Made by a program: the position numbers and the translations under genes. From Cyclobacteriaceae bacterium (GTDB lineage Bacteria; Bacteroidota; Bacteroidia; Cytophagales; Cyclobacteriaceae), in the NCBI GenBank assembly GCA_958296015.1, contig CATQIH010000034.1:62001-126000 (forward strand): a stretch of DNA of 64,000 nt. Reading direction: 5' to 3'. This document shows positions 47,254 through 57,945 of the stretch, one piece after another (the first letter of the stretch is position 1; every line of letters begins with the position of its first letter). The notes below the pieces were generated by a model that worked only from the letters and a program-made list of their open reading frames with translations, had not been told where the DNA came from and made no database searches.

Positions 47254-47767
47254 AGAGGTCTTCTTTTACCAAAGGTAACTCTTTCTCCAGGGCCAGGTAG
47301 TTAACCACTTGGTGATCAACGTCAAACATGGGAATAATATCTATGGTACAGACATACAACTCACCATTCTTGCGGTAGTTGGTGATCTGCACATTGACCC
47401 GCTCAGAGGCAAGGAGTGCTTTCCTGATTTGGGTCTTTGCTACCGCCTCTGTGCCGGGGCCTTGCAAAAATACAGGCCATTTACCCAATGTCTCAGCCGG
47501 ACGGTAGCCCGTCATTTTTTCAAAGCCATGACTTACGTATACGATCTGCTGATTAGCTTCTGTCACTATCACAGCATCTGTATCATGGCTGTATATTTCT
47601 TTCAGGTATCCTTTGTCTATAGTCCAATGACGCTGCCGGGCTATCTTGTACAAGCTGTTCCAATCTGACTTCTTCGCATCTCTTTCTGCCATGCCCACCC
47701 GGCCCGGCCTTGGCACAAACTCCCAGGCATACAGCAGAGGCATTACGGGTTTCACATTCTTATACAT
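47234..47767 (-). CDS. PAS-domain protein, LOV-like but lacking the photoactive cysteine
   Basis: The product is 177 residues. The PAS core (about residues 55-170) follows LOV sequences closely: AVIVTEANQQIVYVSHGFEKMTGYRPAETLGK, then FLQGPGTEAVAKTQIRKALLASERVNVQITNYRKNGELYVCTIDIIPMFD. In LOV photoreceptors the segment reads GRNCRFLQGP with a flavin-bonding Cys; here it is GKWPVFLQGP with P98 in that place. It has no output domain. It could bind flavin without a photocycle or act as a ligand sensor. It is the first gene of a pair with the VirJ-like gene. Confidence 0.8.
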   Translation of the reverse strand: MYKNVKPVMPLLYAWEFVPRPGRVGMAERDAKKSDWNSLYKIARQRHWTIDKGYLKEIYSHDTDAVIVTEANQQIVYVSHGFEKMTGYRPAETLGKWPVFLQGPGTEAVAKTQIRKALLASERVNVQITNYRKNGELYVCTIDIIPMFDVDHQVVNYLALEKELPLVKEDLYEAAML

Positions 47768-47991
47768 GATCGGTATCAGTTAGTATTTTCATTAAAAAGA
47801 TAAACACAGCAGCAAATTCCTGCTATTTTATCTAAAACTTAACAAAGTTATTACAATTTAATTAACAAAAAGACAGCATATTTGTTTAATCACCATTTGA
47901 AGCGTAATTATCATCACACAGCTACATAAAATTCTTTGTGAACCCCTTGTTTACGGTGTTAGTACCCTTTCTTAAACCATATATCATCCGA

Positions 47992-48591
47992 ATGAAATAT
48001 ATTTCCACTTTATTTTTCGCTCTGTTGCTGGCCGGTAGTCTGCAAGCACAGCAAATCAAAGTAATACCCCGTGTGGGGCTAAACCTTTCCACAGTTACTT
48101 CCGACGTGCCCGATATAGATCCTGATGGCGTGGGAACAGGGTTTCAGCTGGGCCTGGACCTTCGGGTAGGTGACTACAAAAACTGGTTCTTTTTTCAACC
48201 GGGGCTGCATTACTTCAATACACAGGTCAACCTCAACACCCCAGGCACGGGCAGCACCCGCATCAGCGATGGTATAAAAGTGAATAGCCTCAAGATACCC
48301 ATCAATGGCGGCCTGTACCTCACCGGCACCGACGGCCTGCTTAGGTTCAGTATCAACGCTGGCTTTGTGCCTACGGTGGTGGTAGGGGTAGGCGACTCCA
48401 ACATCAACCCCGACTATACCAACTTCAGGACGTTCAGCCTTGGGGCCAATGCAGGCGTAGGCATTGATATTGCGATCGTGACACTCAACGTAGGCTACGA
48501 ATACGGCTTATCCCGCGTCTTCAAAAGCGGCGATGGTCGGCTCAACATGATCACCGTATCCCTCGGACTGGTCATTCCTCCTACACTATAA
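47992..48591 (+). CDS. Outer-membrane beta-barrel protein (PorT-like family)
   Basis: From the ATG at 47992 the product is 199 residues. It has a Sec signal peptide (MKYISTLFFALLLAGSLQAQ), then IKVIPRVGLNLSTV, GFQLGLDLRVGDYKNWFFFQPGLHYF, INGGLYLTGTDGLLRFSINAGFVP and VGIDIAIVTLNVGYEYGLSRVF. Alternating amphipathic strands with PGLHYF and YEYGLSRVF turns are characteristic of the small 8-strand barrel family of Bacteroidota. Transport or structural role unknown. The frame upstream of 47992 is not family-like. Confidence 0.82.
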   Translation: MKYISTLFFALLLAGSLQAQQIKVIPRVGLNLSTVTSDVPDIDPDGVGTGFQLGLDLRVGDYKNWFFFQPGLHYFNTQVNLNTPGTGSTRISDGIKVNSLKIPINGGLYLTGTDGLLRFSINAGFVPTVVVGVGDSNINPDYTNFRTFSLGANAGVGIDIAIVTLNVGYEYGLSRVFKSGDGRLNMITVSLGLVIPPTL

Positions 48592-48815
48592 CAGGCAGGC
48601 TATAGCAAATGTGTATAAGTTGCATGTAGATATATTTCTGTATTTTGTAGGAATAGTCAGAGAAGTGTTTAATGGATATGGAGAGACTACCGACCAGCAA
48701 ATTACAGCTGCTATCAATAAGCTACTGTAGCCTGTTGCGCCTCCGCAAGATTTAATTGTTGCTCTACTGACCCGCAGAGATAGTGTATGTGTATCGCTGC
48801 TCAGGCTGAGCCAAA

Positions 48816-48984
48816 AGACCGGTGGTGGTGAGGAAGCTTTAGTTAGTGGAGAGGCTTCAGTCACAGACTGAAGCCAGACTGGTGGAGAGGCTTTAGTCAC
48901 AGACTGAAGCCAGAGGGGAGACCGGTGGTGGTGAGGAGGCTTTAGTTAGTGGAGAGGCTTTAGTCACAGACTGAAGCCAGACCA
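48816..48984. repeat. Direct repeats containing a palindromic 23-bp hairpin (three copies)
   Basis: A unit of about 66 bp starting AGACCGGTGGTGGTGAGGA occurs at 48816 and 48919. Hairpins with arms GGCTTCAGTC (or GGCTTTAGTC) and GACTGAAGCC around ACA lie at 48853-48875, 48889-48911 and 48956-48978. They resemble REP-type palindromes. Confidence 0.88.
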
Positions 48985-49689
48985 GGAGACACGATGCATC
49001 GATCTTTGGATGTGGAGACGCGATTAATCGCGTCTCCACCTCTATATAGGTCTTTTTTGACCTCTGTAGGTTTTCTTCTGGGCTTTTTGGGCTTCACGAT
49101 GATGCCCAGGGATTCTAGTAGCTGGGGGCTGTCTTGCAGGGCGATGCGGGCAATGCTGCGGAAATCATTCATCCAGGCTTGCAGGGCTTTGAGCTTTTGA
49201 TCGCGGACGCGGGTAGCCTCTTCGGCTTCTCCTTTACGCAGTATATCGCTGGTGACGAGCGGTTGATAAGGCTTCTACACTGGCAACTGCCCGGTCGATC
49301 TCGGCCTGTGGCAGACCGTGAGGTGTTAGTACCTTTGCGTATTTTGCGGCTTTATTATAGAACATATCTGCCTGAAAAATCCACTCCTTCACATTGCGCG
49401 AAACAGGCTTAATGCCAAATTCGGTTAGCATATCGGGTTTTTGCGAAAAACATGCTTGACAGTATTCACATGGTCTATCAACGTCTGGCGGGTCTGCTGC
49501 TCACTGGCATTGATCAGGTTGCTCAGTTTTTTCCTTTTCCGTATATTTTTCTGTCTGAATGTCAAACAACATCCTTACCTCTTCCGATAGCACCTTGCCA
49601 TCTTGCATCCGTTTGGGCGTAAACCCATGCGTGTTCATCTTCTTCTGGATTTCTGTCTGCTTCGATGTGTTGTACACATACATTTGCAC
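48960..49689 (-). pseudogene. Broken hypothetical gene (at least three frameshifts)
   Basis: The minus strand keeps one protein in pieces. MQMYVYNTSKQTEIQKKM... starts at 49689. It continues out of frame as LSNLINASEQQTRQTLIDHV, then MLTEFGIKPVSRNVKEWIFQAD, then [19 protein letters not shown] and [25 protein letters not shown]. Shifts lie near 49520, 49436 and 49268. The C-terminal pattern FRxIARxALxDxPQLLExLGI is one I recognise from Bacteroidota hypothetical proteins without known function. The end runs into a 28-bp palindrome that truncates the gene. Confidence 0.7.
49012..49039. repeat. Perfect 28-bp palindrome
   Basis: GTGGAGACGCGATT and its exact complement AATCGCGTCTCCAC are directly adjacent (49012-49025, 49026-49039), with no loop. 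It lies at the 3' end of the broken gene. Confidence 0.95.
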
Positions 49690-50144
49690 CAGTCAAACAA
49701 ATGGGAGATTCTTACATTTTTTCCTTTCATTACGTTTTTTTTGAGGGCAAGTAAGCACATCAAGGCTTCATTTGCCAACCCACCTGCTTTGGTTTATTAC
49801 ACCCGTAATGTTTGTGGCACATTGTGCGTGTACACCCCTTTTCAAGCCATTCTGTCAGTAAAACCCTAAAATAAAGCTGAAAAAGACGCGCAAAACTTAC
49901 CGCGACCATACATATGAGTGCTAACTATGCGCAAACATTACTGTTACCTCATTTTTTAGCAAAAAAGATGGGACTGCACCCACTGCAACCTGTGTTTTAA
50001 GCTTAAAAAACACCTTTTCACTGACAACATGGCATTATTTTACCAGAAAAATACAGGTTGCGCGTACTGCAACCTCATCTTTTTCTTTAAAAAATGTATC
50101 TGCACCATCTGCTGATACTGTTATTATCATACAACAACGTATCG
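49690..50144. other. Intergenic region, no gene recognised
   Basis: About 455 bp with small repeats: CACTGCAACCTGTGTTTTAA near 49990, and the hairpin GGTTGC/GCAACC near 50057-50075. No frame with family resemblance was found. Confidence 0.45.
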
Positions 50145-51312
50145 CTACATCTCCCCTGCCACATCGTAGCTTCCTTTGATCAGGATTTCATCGGACGGGC
50201 TTATCTGATGGCCATTCGTGATTTCTTCCCAGTCCTGGTCAGACTGCCCCTACGGCTACCTGTACTTTTTTGAAGTGCAGCGTGTCGTTCTTTTCAGCTT
50301 GCTTCACCAGCAGGTAGCTGTTGTCTGTTTCAGTGACCACCGCGGTGCCAGGAATGCCGGTGGCTTTGTGTGAGGCTACGACGATCTGCGCTTCCAGATA
50401 CATGCCGGGCACAAAACCGTGATTTTCTTCATCTTTTAAATGTCCATGTACCGACACGGTACGCGAATTTCCTTCTACGGCTTTGCCTACCAGATGAACC
50501 GAAGCTTCGTAACTCGTTGAGCCTGAGTCAGGGATGCGAAAGGTGATGTCTTGTCCTTCTTTTACCTTCATCACGTCTTTCTCAAATACGGCCAGTTCCA
50601 GGTGGATATGATCCGTATTGATGATCTCCAGGATCACATCGTGCGGGGCCACATACATGCCACGCGACACATATACGCCCGTGATATATCCTGAGATAGG
50701 GGCATAAATACTGACTGTAGAGGCGATGTTTCCTTTGTTGACCTGCTCGGGACTGAGGTTGAGCATACGGAGCTTTTTGAGCAACCCTTCGTACCTGGCC
50801 AGCATGGTACGGTAGTCGCTTTCTGCCTTCAGGAAACTTTTTTGCGAGGAGATATTTTCCTGGGCCAGCGTTTTTTGCCGTGCGTATTCTGATTTCAGAT
50901 AGCTAAGCTGCTCTTTGGCTTCCAGGTAATCCTGCTGCAACTGCACATATTCCGTATTCTCAAGACTGACCAGAAACTGGCCTTTCTTCACCTGGTTACC
51001 TTCCAGCAATGGGATAGACTTGATGTATCCGCCCATCAGCGCACTGACGCGGTTCTTTGCCTGTGGAGGCACATCCAGCACACCACTTACTTTGACCATC
51101 TGGGGGAAAACATGCTCACTAAGTTTGCCAAGCTTCATACCGGAGGAGGTAAACTGCTTTTTACTTACCATAATTTCTTTTTGCGCACGTTGGGTGCTGT
51201 CGCTGCCTGGCTTGCTGTTATTTTCGGCGGCTGGCTGCTGGTTGTTGCACGCACTGAGCAGGCACACAAGCAGGCATATATATCTTATTGCATTTACCGG
51301 GTGTACGGTCAT
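50145..51312 (-). CDS. Periplasmic adaptor of a metal-efflux RND pump (CusB/CzcB-like), with a 1-nt frameshift near the end
   Basis: The membrane-fusion subunit links the inner-membrane pump to the outer-membrane channel. It has a lipoprotein signal (ICLLVCLLSACNN), a barrel/lipoyl part (VSGVLDVPPQAKNRVSALMGGYIKSIPLLEGNQVKKGQFLVSLEN), a helical hairpin (LQQDYLEAKEQLSYLKSEYARQKTL) and a beta barrel (STVSIYAPISGYITGVYVSRGMYV). As read, it stops at 50239 (VAVGAV). Removing one base from the C4 run at 50247-50250 gives VAVGQSDQDWEEITNG and SPSDEILIKGSYDVAGEM, ending at 50145. The restored tail is family-like, so the lesion is probably a sequence error. It follows the pump gene by 10 bp. Confidence 0.88.
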
Positions 51313-51322
51313 GGGGTATATA

Positions 51323-54300
51323 TCAAGGAGTGATGTAATTAATGTCTACTACAGTCTGGTTGTACAGGAATACATTTTCCAGGTAATCCAGCTCCATCGT
51401 TCGGGCATTTTCCAGGCTTTGTATGTATTGAAAGTAGTCTATCTCACCGCTAAAGTAGCTCTTATTGGCCGTGTTGACGATCTCCTGGCTGAGTTGGCTA
51501 CCGGTTTGCTCATAATACGTAATGGCTTTGCGGTACTTGCTGACTTCTGCTGTTAGCTGATCATATTTCCCTTCCAGGCTTCGCCTAAAATATCTTGCCT
51601 GATAGGCTGCCACGTCTTTTTCTATACCTGCCGCCTGTATTCTGGCTCTCTGTGCCCCAAAGATCAACGGTATGCCTATGCCTAACCGGTATCCATGATA
51701 AAGCCTGGCATCTTCGCCCTGGTTGCTTCCCTGAAAATAGCTCAGATGCAAATCGGGCAGCAACTCCTGCCGCGACTGCCGCACCTGCAAGTCTGCCAGC
51801 CTGCTGCTGGCCTCAAAATAAGCCACGCCAGGATGATCGTTCCAGTCCTGAAGATGTATGTCGTATAGCTCCAGGGGCTGAAAAGGTACCTGATAGGAAG
51901 TATCTTCCTGAATAACGCTGTACAACTGTGCATGAGCAGCGTTGATGTCTTCTTCTACCTGCAAATACTGTGTATGCAACTGACTCTGCCGCGCCTGGGC
52001 AGTGAGTTTTTCCAGGTAATTAGACTCCCCCAGCTCAAAACGGCGGGTGGCAGCGTGGGCAAAGTCTGCGTAGATACTGTCCAGGTACTGGTAGTTCTTG
52101 CGTTTATGCTGCAAATACACCACACGGTTGTAGGCTTGCAATGTGCTTTTGGTCACCTCTCTGCGAATTCTCTCATACATCGTCTGCTGCACACGATACC
52201 GCGACTGGCTGACCCGCCTGCGGGCACCGTAGATGGTGGGAAATTCCAATACCTGCTCTATGCCCCAGACATGAATCGGCAGGCCATTCACCGCAATGTT
52301 GTTTTCGTCATACTGGTAATACCCGATCGTCTTTCCTACATCATAGGCGTACCTATCAACTTACCCTGCTGCTCGGCCTGTAGCTGATAAGATTTCAGGC
52401 TGTTGTTATGTTCCAGGGCCAGTTGCACCGCTTCTTCCCTACTCAGCGACTGGCTTTGTGCCTGCACCACGGCAGGCATCAGGAGCAACAGCACGATGAG
52501 CGAACCGAGTACTTTTTTGGGGTTAAAGTTTATAGCGTGTTTGCCTTCAAAGAAAGCATAGATCACCGGCAGCACCAGCAAGGTAAGAGTAGTGGCAGTA
52601 AACAGTCCGCCGATCACCACAGTAGCCAGCGGCCTTTGCACTTCGGCACCGGCAGACGTAGAGATCGCCATCGGCAGAAAGCCCAGTGCCGCCGCAGAGG
52701 CAGTGAGCAGTACCGGGCGAAGCCTGGTCTGTGTGCCCTGTAAAATTCGCTCCCGTATATCTTTGACACCTTTGGCTTTGAGTTCTTCGAGTTCCTCAAT
52801 CAATACGATACCATTAAGTACCGCAATACCAAACAAAGCAATGAAGCCAACCCCTGCTGATATGCTAAACGGCATTCCCCGGAGTTCAAGCAGCAACACG
52901 CCACCCACAGCCGCCAGTGGAATGGCCGTATAAATCATCAGAGACTTCTGTAAGGAATGAAAGGCAAAGTACAGCAGGATAAATATCAGGATCAGTGCCA
53001 CGGGTACGGCAACCTGCAATCGTTCTTTGGCACTTCGCAGGTTCTCAAACTGCCCGCCATAGTCAATGGTATAACCCGTTGGCAGTTCTACCTGTTGCTG
53101 TACCAACACCTGGACATCCTTCACCACCGATTCCAGATCACGGTTTCTGACATTGATACCGACCACGATGCGCCGCTTGGTGTCATCGCGTGATATTTTA
53201 GCAGGGCCTTTGCTGTAATGAATATCGGCCAGCTCCTGCAACGGAATCTGCCCGCCATTGGGAAGGTCTACATAGAGATTGCGCAGATCGCCGATATCCT
53301 TCCTGGAATCCTGGTTGGCACGCACCACCATATCAAAGCGACGTTCACCATCAAAGACGCTGCCCGCAGGATAGCCGGCAAAAGCCATCGCTACCACCCG
53401 GTTGAGGTCTTCCACATTCAGGCCGTAGCTGGCAATAGCCTGCCTGTCGTAGTCAACGGCCATCTGTGGCAAGCCAACGATCTTTTCCACGGTCACATCT
53501 ACGGCACCGTCCACGCCCTCGGCAATCTTTTTGATCTGCTGTCCTTTTTCTGCCAGAATATCCAGGTCTTCTCCGAACACCTTCACGGCAATATCTGCCC
53601 GCACACCCGTAATCAGCTCATTGAAGCGCATTTCTATAGGCTGGGTAAACTCCACTTCTATACCCGGAATCACCGACAGCGCATCTTTGAACTTTCCGGC
53701 AAGCTCATCTTTTGTATCAGCCGATGTCCATTCGCTTTTAGGCTTGAGGGTGATGATGACATCGCTTTCTTCCATAGACATCGGGTCGGTGGGCACTTCG
53801 GCAGCACCAATGCGGCTAACAACCTGTTGTACTTCGGGAAAGCTGTCTATCAGTATCTTTTCCATTCGGGTTGTGGTAGCGATGGTCTTGCTGAGCGATG
53901 TACCGGTTCTGAGCACCGGCTGAATGACAAAGCTACCTTCATCCAGTGTAGGGATAAACTCCCCACCCATGCGGGTAAAAACAAAGACAGTAAGTGCCAG
54001 CAGCAACACTGCGCTGCCCAGCACGACCTTGGCATGATCCAGTGCCCAGCTGATGATCGGCGTATAGTGCCTGTGTAGCCAGTCCATGAACTTCTGCGAA
54101 AAGTTTTTTTTACTGCTCTTGACAGGTTTCAGAAACAGCGATGAGGCCACCGGCACATACGTAAAGCAGAAGATCATAGCACCTACCAGGGCAAAGCTGA
54201 ACGTGATCGCCATCGGCCTGAACATCTTGCCTTCCACCCCGCTGAGCGATAGGATAGGGATGAACACAATCAGGATGATGAGTTGCCCAAAGATGGCGGA

Positions 54301-55653
54301 ATTCATCATTTTGGTGGCACCTGCATCCGTGATGCTGTCAATTTTGCTGCTTTTTTCTTCTTTAGACAAATGACTGATCTCTTCGCCTTGTTTGGTGAGT
54401 TGAAAGGCAATGAATTCTACGATGATCACGGCTCCGTCGATGATGATCCCAAAATCTATGGCTCCCAGGCTCATCAGGTTGGCATCTACGCCAAAGATAT
54501 TCATCAATGAAATGGCAAAAAGCAGGCAGAGCGGAATAACGGAGGCTACCACCAGACCGGAACGGATATTTCCCAGCAGCAAGACCACCACAAAAATCAC
54601 GATCAGACAACCCAGTATTAGGTTTTCGGCAATGGTGTGAGTAGTGCGGGCAATCAGGTCGCTTCTGTCCAGAAAATCATTGATGTACACGCCTTCAGGC
54701 AGTAATTGCTGTATCTCGGCTACGCGGGCTTTCACGTCTTCTATCACCTGATCAGAATTGGCTCCTTTGAGCATCATCACCTGGCCGAGCACCTTTTCTC
54801 CCTGTCCATTACCTGTGATCGCACCAAACCGGGTAGCATGGCCGTACTGCACTTTGGCCACGTCGCTGACATAGACCGGCGTTCCCTCCCGGTTCTTCAC
54901 CACAATATTGCGGATGTCTTGCAGCGACTTTACCAGTCCTTCTCCACGCACAAAATATGTCTGGTTGGTCTTTTCTATGTAAGCACCGCCTGCCACGCTG
55001 TTATTTTTCTGCAAAGCGTCAAATACCTCAACCAGGCTCACCTGCATAGCGCGCAGCCGCTCGGGGTTGACGGCCACTTCGTATTGCTTGAGGTAGCCAC
55101 CCCAAGAATTGATTTCCACCACGCCCGGGATGCCAGAAAGCTGCCGCCTGACGATCCAATCCTGAATGGTACGCAAATCCATTGGACTATAGACCGTGTC
55201 ATATCCTGGTTTGGTGTCCAGAATATACTGATAAATCTCTCCCAGGCCAGTGGTGATAGGGCCCATTTCGGGCGTACCAAAGCCTGCCGGAATATTCTCC
55301 GTGGCCGACTTGATCTTTTCTGCAATCAACTGACGGGGCAAGTAATTGCCCATATCATCTTCAAAAACAATGGTCACTACGGAAAGGCCAAACTTGGAGA
55401 CAGAGCGTATCTCTTTGACACCCGGCAGGTTGGCCATTTCCAGTTCAACCGGATAGGTAATAAACTGCTCTACGTCCTGGGTAGACAAGTCGCTGGAAGT
55501 AGTGATCACCTGCACCTGGTTGTTGGTAATGTCAGGCACAGCCCCTATGGAAATGACGCTCAACGAATATACCCCAAATGCTACCACGCCCAGCGTAAAT
55601 AGCATGATGATAATTTTGTTGCTGATGCTGAACCCAATGATTTTCTCTAGCAT
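51323..55653 (-). CDS. CusA/CzcA-type heavy-metal RND pump fused to a TolC-like outer-membrane channel domain, with a 1-nt frameshift
   Basis: The restored product is about 1443 residues. The first 1040 or so form the proton-driven pump (MLEKIIGFSISNKIIIMLFTLGVVAFG, VPDITNNQVQV), with the heavy-metal motif DFGIIIDG at D400-G407. The rest is a TolC-type channel (SREEAVQLALEHNNSLKSYQLQAEQQG, and the efflux-protein helices from 52291 to 51323). This pump-channel fusion is known in Bacteroidota. As read, the first frame ends at 52336 (KLIGTPMM); one missing base at 52346-52349 would restore YDVGKTIGYYQYDENNIAVNG. The motif is shared by Czc-type divalent-ion pumps, so the metal cannot be fixed. 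Confidence 0.92.
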
Positions 55654-55764
55654 ATATTCATCGCTTACAGAAATAGTCTGGGCAAAGATAACGTATCAAT
55701 TGGGGGAGCGAAGCAAAACAATTCTTAAGATTTCCTTAAAATCAGGTAATAAATGGCGTGTGAG

Positions 55765-57156
55765 TCAGGAAGTAATCTCGCTTGCAAATGTCATGGTTAC
55801 CTGTGTACCTTGTTGGGGCACGCTACGTACGTCCAGTTGAATGTTCATCAAATCGCACATACGGTTGACAATAGCCAGCCCCAACCCGCTGCCTTCCACT
55901 TTGGTGCGATACAGGGTGTCTGCCCTGTAGAAGCGGTCAAAAATGAGTGGCAATGCTTCCTGGCTGATGCCCTGTCCATGATCAGAAAAAGTGCACACTG
56001 TCTGGCCCTGTAGTTGCCGTATGCTGATTTCAATGCTGCCAAATTCGGGAGAATACTTAATGGCATTAGACAGGATATTCTCCAGAATAACATCCAGCAA
56101 GTCAGGATCGGCATATACATACGCCGTGTCATCTACCAATAAGTCGATGCTGATCATGCTGGCTTGTATTTTTAGCTGCATTCTGCGCAAGACTTTTTCT
56201 ATTGCTTCCGGCATATCCAGAGAGGCAAAACGCAATGAGGTTTTATCGCTATCAAACCTGGCCAGCAGCAGCAGTTGCTCAACCATATGGCTCATGCGGT
56301 CTATTTCCTGCACACAAAAAGCTACTTTTTCTTCGTATTCCTGTTGTAGTCTGGGTTTGCGGATCAGCACCTCCAGTGTTCCCTTCATCACGGCCAGGGG
56401 CGTGCGCAACTGGTGGGAAGCATCGGCGGTAAATTGCTTCTCACGATGGATCATGTTTTCCATACGGTTCAGCATATGGTTGATGGTGACCGACAGCGTA
56501 TGCAGTTCATCCTGGTTGACCGGGAGGCTGATCCGCTCGTTTAGGTTTTCGTGGGTAATCTTTCTGGCAGTATCAGTAATATGTTTGACAGGTAATATGC
56601 TTTGCCCTGCCATGTATCGTGTCATGAAAAACAAAATGATCATGACCACTGGGAAAGCGATCAGCATTACTTGTTTTAGCTTTTGCAGCACCATCTGTGC
56701 GTTTTCAAGCACCAGTGCCAACAGGAGATAGCCCGTCAGTTTGCCATGATCGTACACAGGAACCTGTACCTGGCGGATGCTTTTTCCATTCAATTCGGTA
56801 TTATAGTAGGTAAAATCAAGTTGTTCTGGCCTATAGAACAGGTGTTGCAGCTTTAGGTTGGGCGATTTATCATAGAATTTCCCGTTTTTGTCAGTAATTT
56901 GTATAAATACAGGGTTTACTTCTACGCTTTTATGTTCTCTCTCAAGCCATTCGTTTTTATTGGCAAACTGAACGTAACCATCCTCAACGACCAGCTCCTG
57001 CATATGCTTTTGTGCTTCAAAGTCAAGGTCGTTATCCAGGTTAGTATACACCGTAGTTTTGACCATAGAATAGATCAGCACCAGCAATACCGCGACAATT
57101 GCCGCTGTGGTGATCAGAAAATAAAAGGCAATCCTATCTTGATACGATAATTTCAT
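55765..57156 (-). CDS. Membrane sensor histidine kinase of the metal-efflux operon
   Basis: The product is 463 residues. It has a membrane helix (FYFLITTAAIVAVLLVLIYSMV), a periplasmic sensor domain (about residues 32-170), a second helix (LIAFPVVMIILFFMT), a HAMP-like linker (ILPVKHITDTARKITHENLNERI), and the H box DASHQLRTPLAVMKGTLEV. The ATPase boxes are ENILSNAIKYSP (N), TFSDHGQGI (G1), LIFDRFYRA (F) and GSGLGLAIVNRM (G2). It overlaps the response-regulator gene by 4 nt and precedes the pump, so it likely senses periplasmic metal like CusS. Confidence 0.93.
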   Translation of the reverse strand: MKLSYQDRIAFYFLITTAAIVAVLLVLIYSMVKTTVYTNLDNDLDFEAQKHMQELVVEDGYVQFANKNEWLEREHKSVEVNPVFIQITDKNGKFYDKSPNLKLQHLFYRPEQLDFTYYNTELNGKSIRQVQVPVYDHGKLTGYLLLALVLENAQMVLQKLKQVMLIAFPVVMIILFFMTRYMAGQSILPVKHITDTARKITHENLNERISLPVNQDELHTLSVTINHMLNRMENMIHREKQFTADASHQLRTPLAVMKGTLEVLIRKPRLQQEYEEKVAFCVQEIDRMSHMVEQLLLLARFDSDKTSLRFASLDMPEAIEKVLRRMQLKIQASMISIDLLVDDTAYVYADPDLLDVILENILSNAIKYSPEFGSIEISIRQLQGQTVCTFSDHGQGISQEALPLIFDRFYRADTLYRTKVEGSGLGLAIVNRMCDLMNIQLDVRSVPQQGTQVTMTFASEITS

Positions 57157-57821
57157 AGTTCTCTGGCGATATACCCGACACCCCGTACTGTTTGTATGTA
57201 CTCTTCATCCTTGGTAAAGCATAGCTTTTTCCGAAGTGCATTGATATATACATCGATCACACCGGTGTTGTACTCAAAATGAATATCCCACACCTGCTCG
57301 ATGATCTCACTGCGTTCACATACTTTATTTTTGTGTGCCATCAAAAACTTCAGCAGGTTAAACTCTTTCCGGGTCAACTCTATCTCACGGCTATGCTTAA
57401 ATACCTGGTAAGTCTGTGTATTGAGTGTGACAGGGCCGAGGATAAGTTCAGCAGAAACGATCCTTTCCGGACGCAACTGCACCCATATTCTGGCAAGTAG
57501 TTCTTCAAAGCTGAACGGTTTTTTGATGTAATCGTTGGCTCCCGCTTTTAATCCTTGGATGGTATCCTGAACCGTATCTTTTGCTGTTAAAAAAATAATA
57601 GGGGTTAGCCTCTTTTCTTTGCGGTAAGTCTGGCAAATATCTATGCCACTCATGCCTGGCAACATCCAGTCTATCAATAGTAGGTCGTATGGCTGATGTA
57701 AGGCACGCTGCATACCTGTTGTGCCATCGGTGGCTACTTCTACGCGAAATCCTTCCTCTGCCAGCCCCTGCCTGAGAAATGCCACGATCCCTGCTTCATC
57801 TTCAATTACCAATATTCTCAT
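57153..57821 (-). CDS. OmpR-family response regulator of the metal-efflux operon
   Basis: The product is 222 residues. The receiver domain starts MRILVIEDEAGIVAFLRQGL, with the phosphorylation Asp in LLLIDWMLPGMSG and the conserved Lys in DYIKKPFSFEELLAR. The C-terminal winged helix has ELTRKEFNLLKFLMAHKNKVCERSEIIEQVWDIHFEYNTGVIDVYINALRKKL and TVRGVGYIA. It opens the rr-hk-cusA/tolC-cusB operon and likely autoregulates it (inference). The 124 bp upstream contain the near-palindrome CATCATTCATGATG. Confidence 0.94.
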   Translation of the reverse strand: MRILVIEDEAGIVAFLRQGLAEEGFRVEVATDGTTGMQRALHQPYDLLLIDWMLPGMSGIDICQTYRKEKRLTPIIFLTAKDTVQDTIQGLKAGANDYIKKPFSFEELLARIWVQLRPERIVSAELILGPVTLNTQTYQVFKHSREIELTRKEFNLLKFLMAHKNKVCERSEIIEQVWDIHFEYNTGVIDVYINALRKKLCFTKDEEYIQTVRGVGYIAREL

Positions 57822-57945
57822 ACAGCATGTTTTTACCTGTTTAGATGTACCGTTTACCCATCATTCATGATGTTGATGACAAGGTGGTATTTTTCTATCA
57901 GGTTTAAAACACTTGCTGGCTGGAATATAGTGCGTTGATCAGCAT

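Noticed and set aside
53218-54078. 286-codon plus-strand frame opposite the pump gene
   Set aside because: Also a shadow of conserved pump sequence with no recognisable domain.
54706-55602. 298-codon plus-strand frame inside the CusA-type gene
   Set aside because: It is a shadow of the pump coding region on the other strand; composition is His-rich and motif-free.
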